NCBI GenBank assembly: GCA_950068635.1
Contig: CATMIM010000097.1
Span: 1 to 5,536 of the forward strand
DNA: 5,536 bases
Direction: 5' to 3'
DNA from: an uncultured Candidatus Poseidoniales archaeon
Lineage (GTDB): Archaea > Thermoplasmatota > Poseidoniia > Poseidoniales > Thalassarchaeaceae
Shown: piece by piece, positions 4,869 to 5,536 of the stretch
How positions within the stretch are numbered: position 1 is the stretch's first letter
Layout of the letters: the number at the start of each line of letters is the position of its first letter
Notes under the pieces: model-generated
The model's database searches: none
Told to the model about the DNA's origin: nothing
What the model saw: the letters and a program-made list of their open reading frames with translations, nothing else
Translations under genes and position numbers: made by a program

Positions 4869-5536
4869 ATGGCCTTCAGAGATCTCTTGGCGGGCATTGA
4901 TCCAATCGATTCACCGATCAGCGTCAACCATGACATGCTCGACCACTCCCAATCGACATCGCATGAACCCGTGCTCTTCACCTCCCTCACTGAAGCACCG
5001 GGTCATTCCGCCGCTCTCAATGTACTCGCGAGAGACCGATTATGCGATATCTTCCACCTCTCACCTGGAGAATTGATCGATGTTCTCGCGGATGCGATGG
5101 CAAGGCCGGGAGAACCGGTTCTGATCGAGACGGCTGAAGCAGAGGTCCTGCAGAACACCCAGTCTGAAGTCGACCTGCACGCATTACCGATTCCGTGGCA
5201 TTATCGAGAAGATAGAGGCCGCTATCAATCAGCCTCGGTAATCATAGCCGAATACGATGGAATCTACAACATGTCTTACCATCGACAATTCCTTCGCGAT
5301 GCCAATCACTGTGTCTCTCGCTTCGTGCCTCGTCACCTGCGAACGATGACCGACAAGGCCCGAGCCAATGGTGACGAGATCGATATCGCTGTGGTCAACG
5401 GCGCGGACGCCAGCGTTCTACTCGCTGCTGCGATGTCCTTCACACACGACCTCGACGAGTTGACCGTCGCAGCCGCACTGCACCAGCGATTTCATGGAAC
5501 CCCTCTGAGACTCGTCGAACTCGCCAATGGAATACA
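4869..5536 (+). CDS. ubiD: UbiD-family decarboxylase, 3' partial; candidate anhydromevalonate phosphate decarboxylase
   Basis: The frame is open to the window edge, giving 222 residues of a protein usually over 400 long. The family pattern is clear: EVDLHALPIPWHY (107-119), D.GRYQSASVIIAEYDG, YNMSYHRQF, FVPRHL, a hydrophobic VLLAAAMSF stretch, and GTPLRLVEL near the edge. By spacing to characterised UbiD and Fdc1 proteins, Asn134 and His156 match metal/prenyl-FMN ligands, Arg139 matches the catalytic Arg, and Glu197 is probably the third ligand. The later catalytic glutamates lie outside the window. The family decarboxylates unsaturated acids using prenylated FMN made by UbiX. In many archaea a member acts in the modified mevalonate pathway, and the nearby isomerase-GGPP synthase gene fits that, but substrate specificity cannot be read here. 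ATG 4869 gives the family-like start MAFRDLL; an in-frame ATG at 4851 is the alternative. No clear ribosome binding site precedes either. Confidence 0.92.
   Translation, partial: MAFRDLLAGIDPIDSPISVNHDMLDHSQSTSHEPVLFTSLTEAPGHSAALNVLARDRLCDIFHLSPGELIDVLADAMARPGEPVLIETAEAEVLQNTQSEVDLHALPIPWHYREDRGRYQSASVIIAEYDGIYNMSYHRQFLRDANHCVSRFVPRHLRTMTDKARANGDEIDIAVVNGADASVLLAAAMSFTHDLDELTVAAALHQRFHGTPLRLVELANGI

Overview
This window most likely comes from an archaeon, probably a euryarchaeon of the Thermoplasmatota or marine Group II kind. The evidence for archaea is strong. The elongation factor is archaeal EF-2 with a conserved diphthamide-site histidine. Ribosomal proteins S12 and S7 have archaeal-type sequences. 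A TATA box precedes the S12 gene, and the prenyltransferase has the features of an archaeal geranylgeranyl diphosphate (GGPP) synthase. The lineage below domain level is an inference from overall resemblance, from the type I IPP isomerase segment and from the moderately high GC.

Layout. Positions 1-1217 (+ strand) hold the 3' part of a gene already open at the left edge. Its first visible codons encode the C-terminus of a type I isopentenyl diphosphate isomerase, and the same frame runs without a stop into a complete GGPP synthase. This looks like a natural isomerase-synthase fusion. A 39-bp gap separates it from a convergent minus-strand block read right to left: rpsL (S12, TTG start at 4737), rpsG (S7, acidic N-terminal tail), a 150-bp structured gap, then EF-2 (3464 to 1257). 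This is the distal half of the archaeal str operon. The RNA polymerase and nusA genes are not next to it, and neither are tuf and S10. Divergent from rpsL, the + strand carries the first 222 codons of a UbiD-family decarboxylase that runs off the right edge.

How the genes may work together. The minus-strand genes are core translation genes. The two flanking + strand genes may share a pathway. UbiD-family enzymes include anhydromevalonate phosphate decarboxylase of the archaeal modified mevalonate pathway, which leads to isopentenyl phosphate and then IPP. Isomerase and GGPP synthase convert IPP to the C20 precursor of archaeal membrane lipids. Assigning that role to this UbiD is an inference.

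Regulatory DNA is concentrated in two gaps. The rpsL/ubiD divergent gap has a TATA box that could be read in both directions and four copies of a GTGAG/CTCAC pentamer in inverted arrangements. The rpsG/EF-2 gap has a TATA-like element and several inverted repeats, one of them a perfect 7-bp hairpin ending 3 nt before the EF-2 start codon. No tRNA, rRNA, mobile element or CRISPR array was seen.
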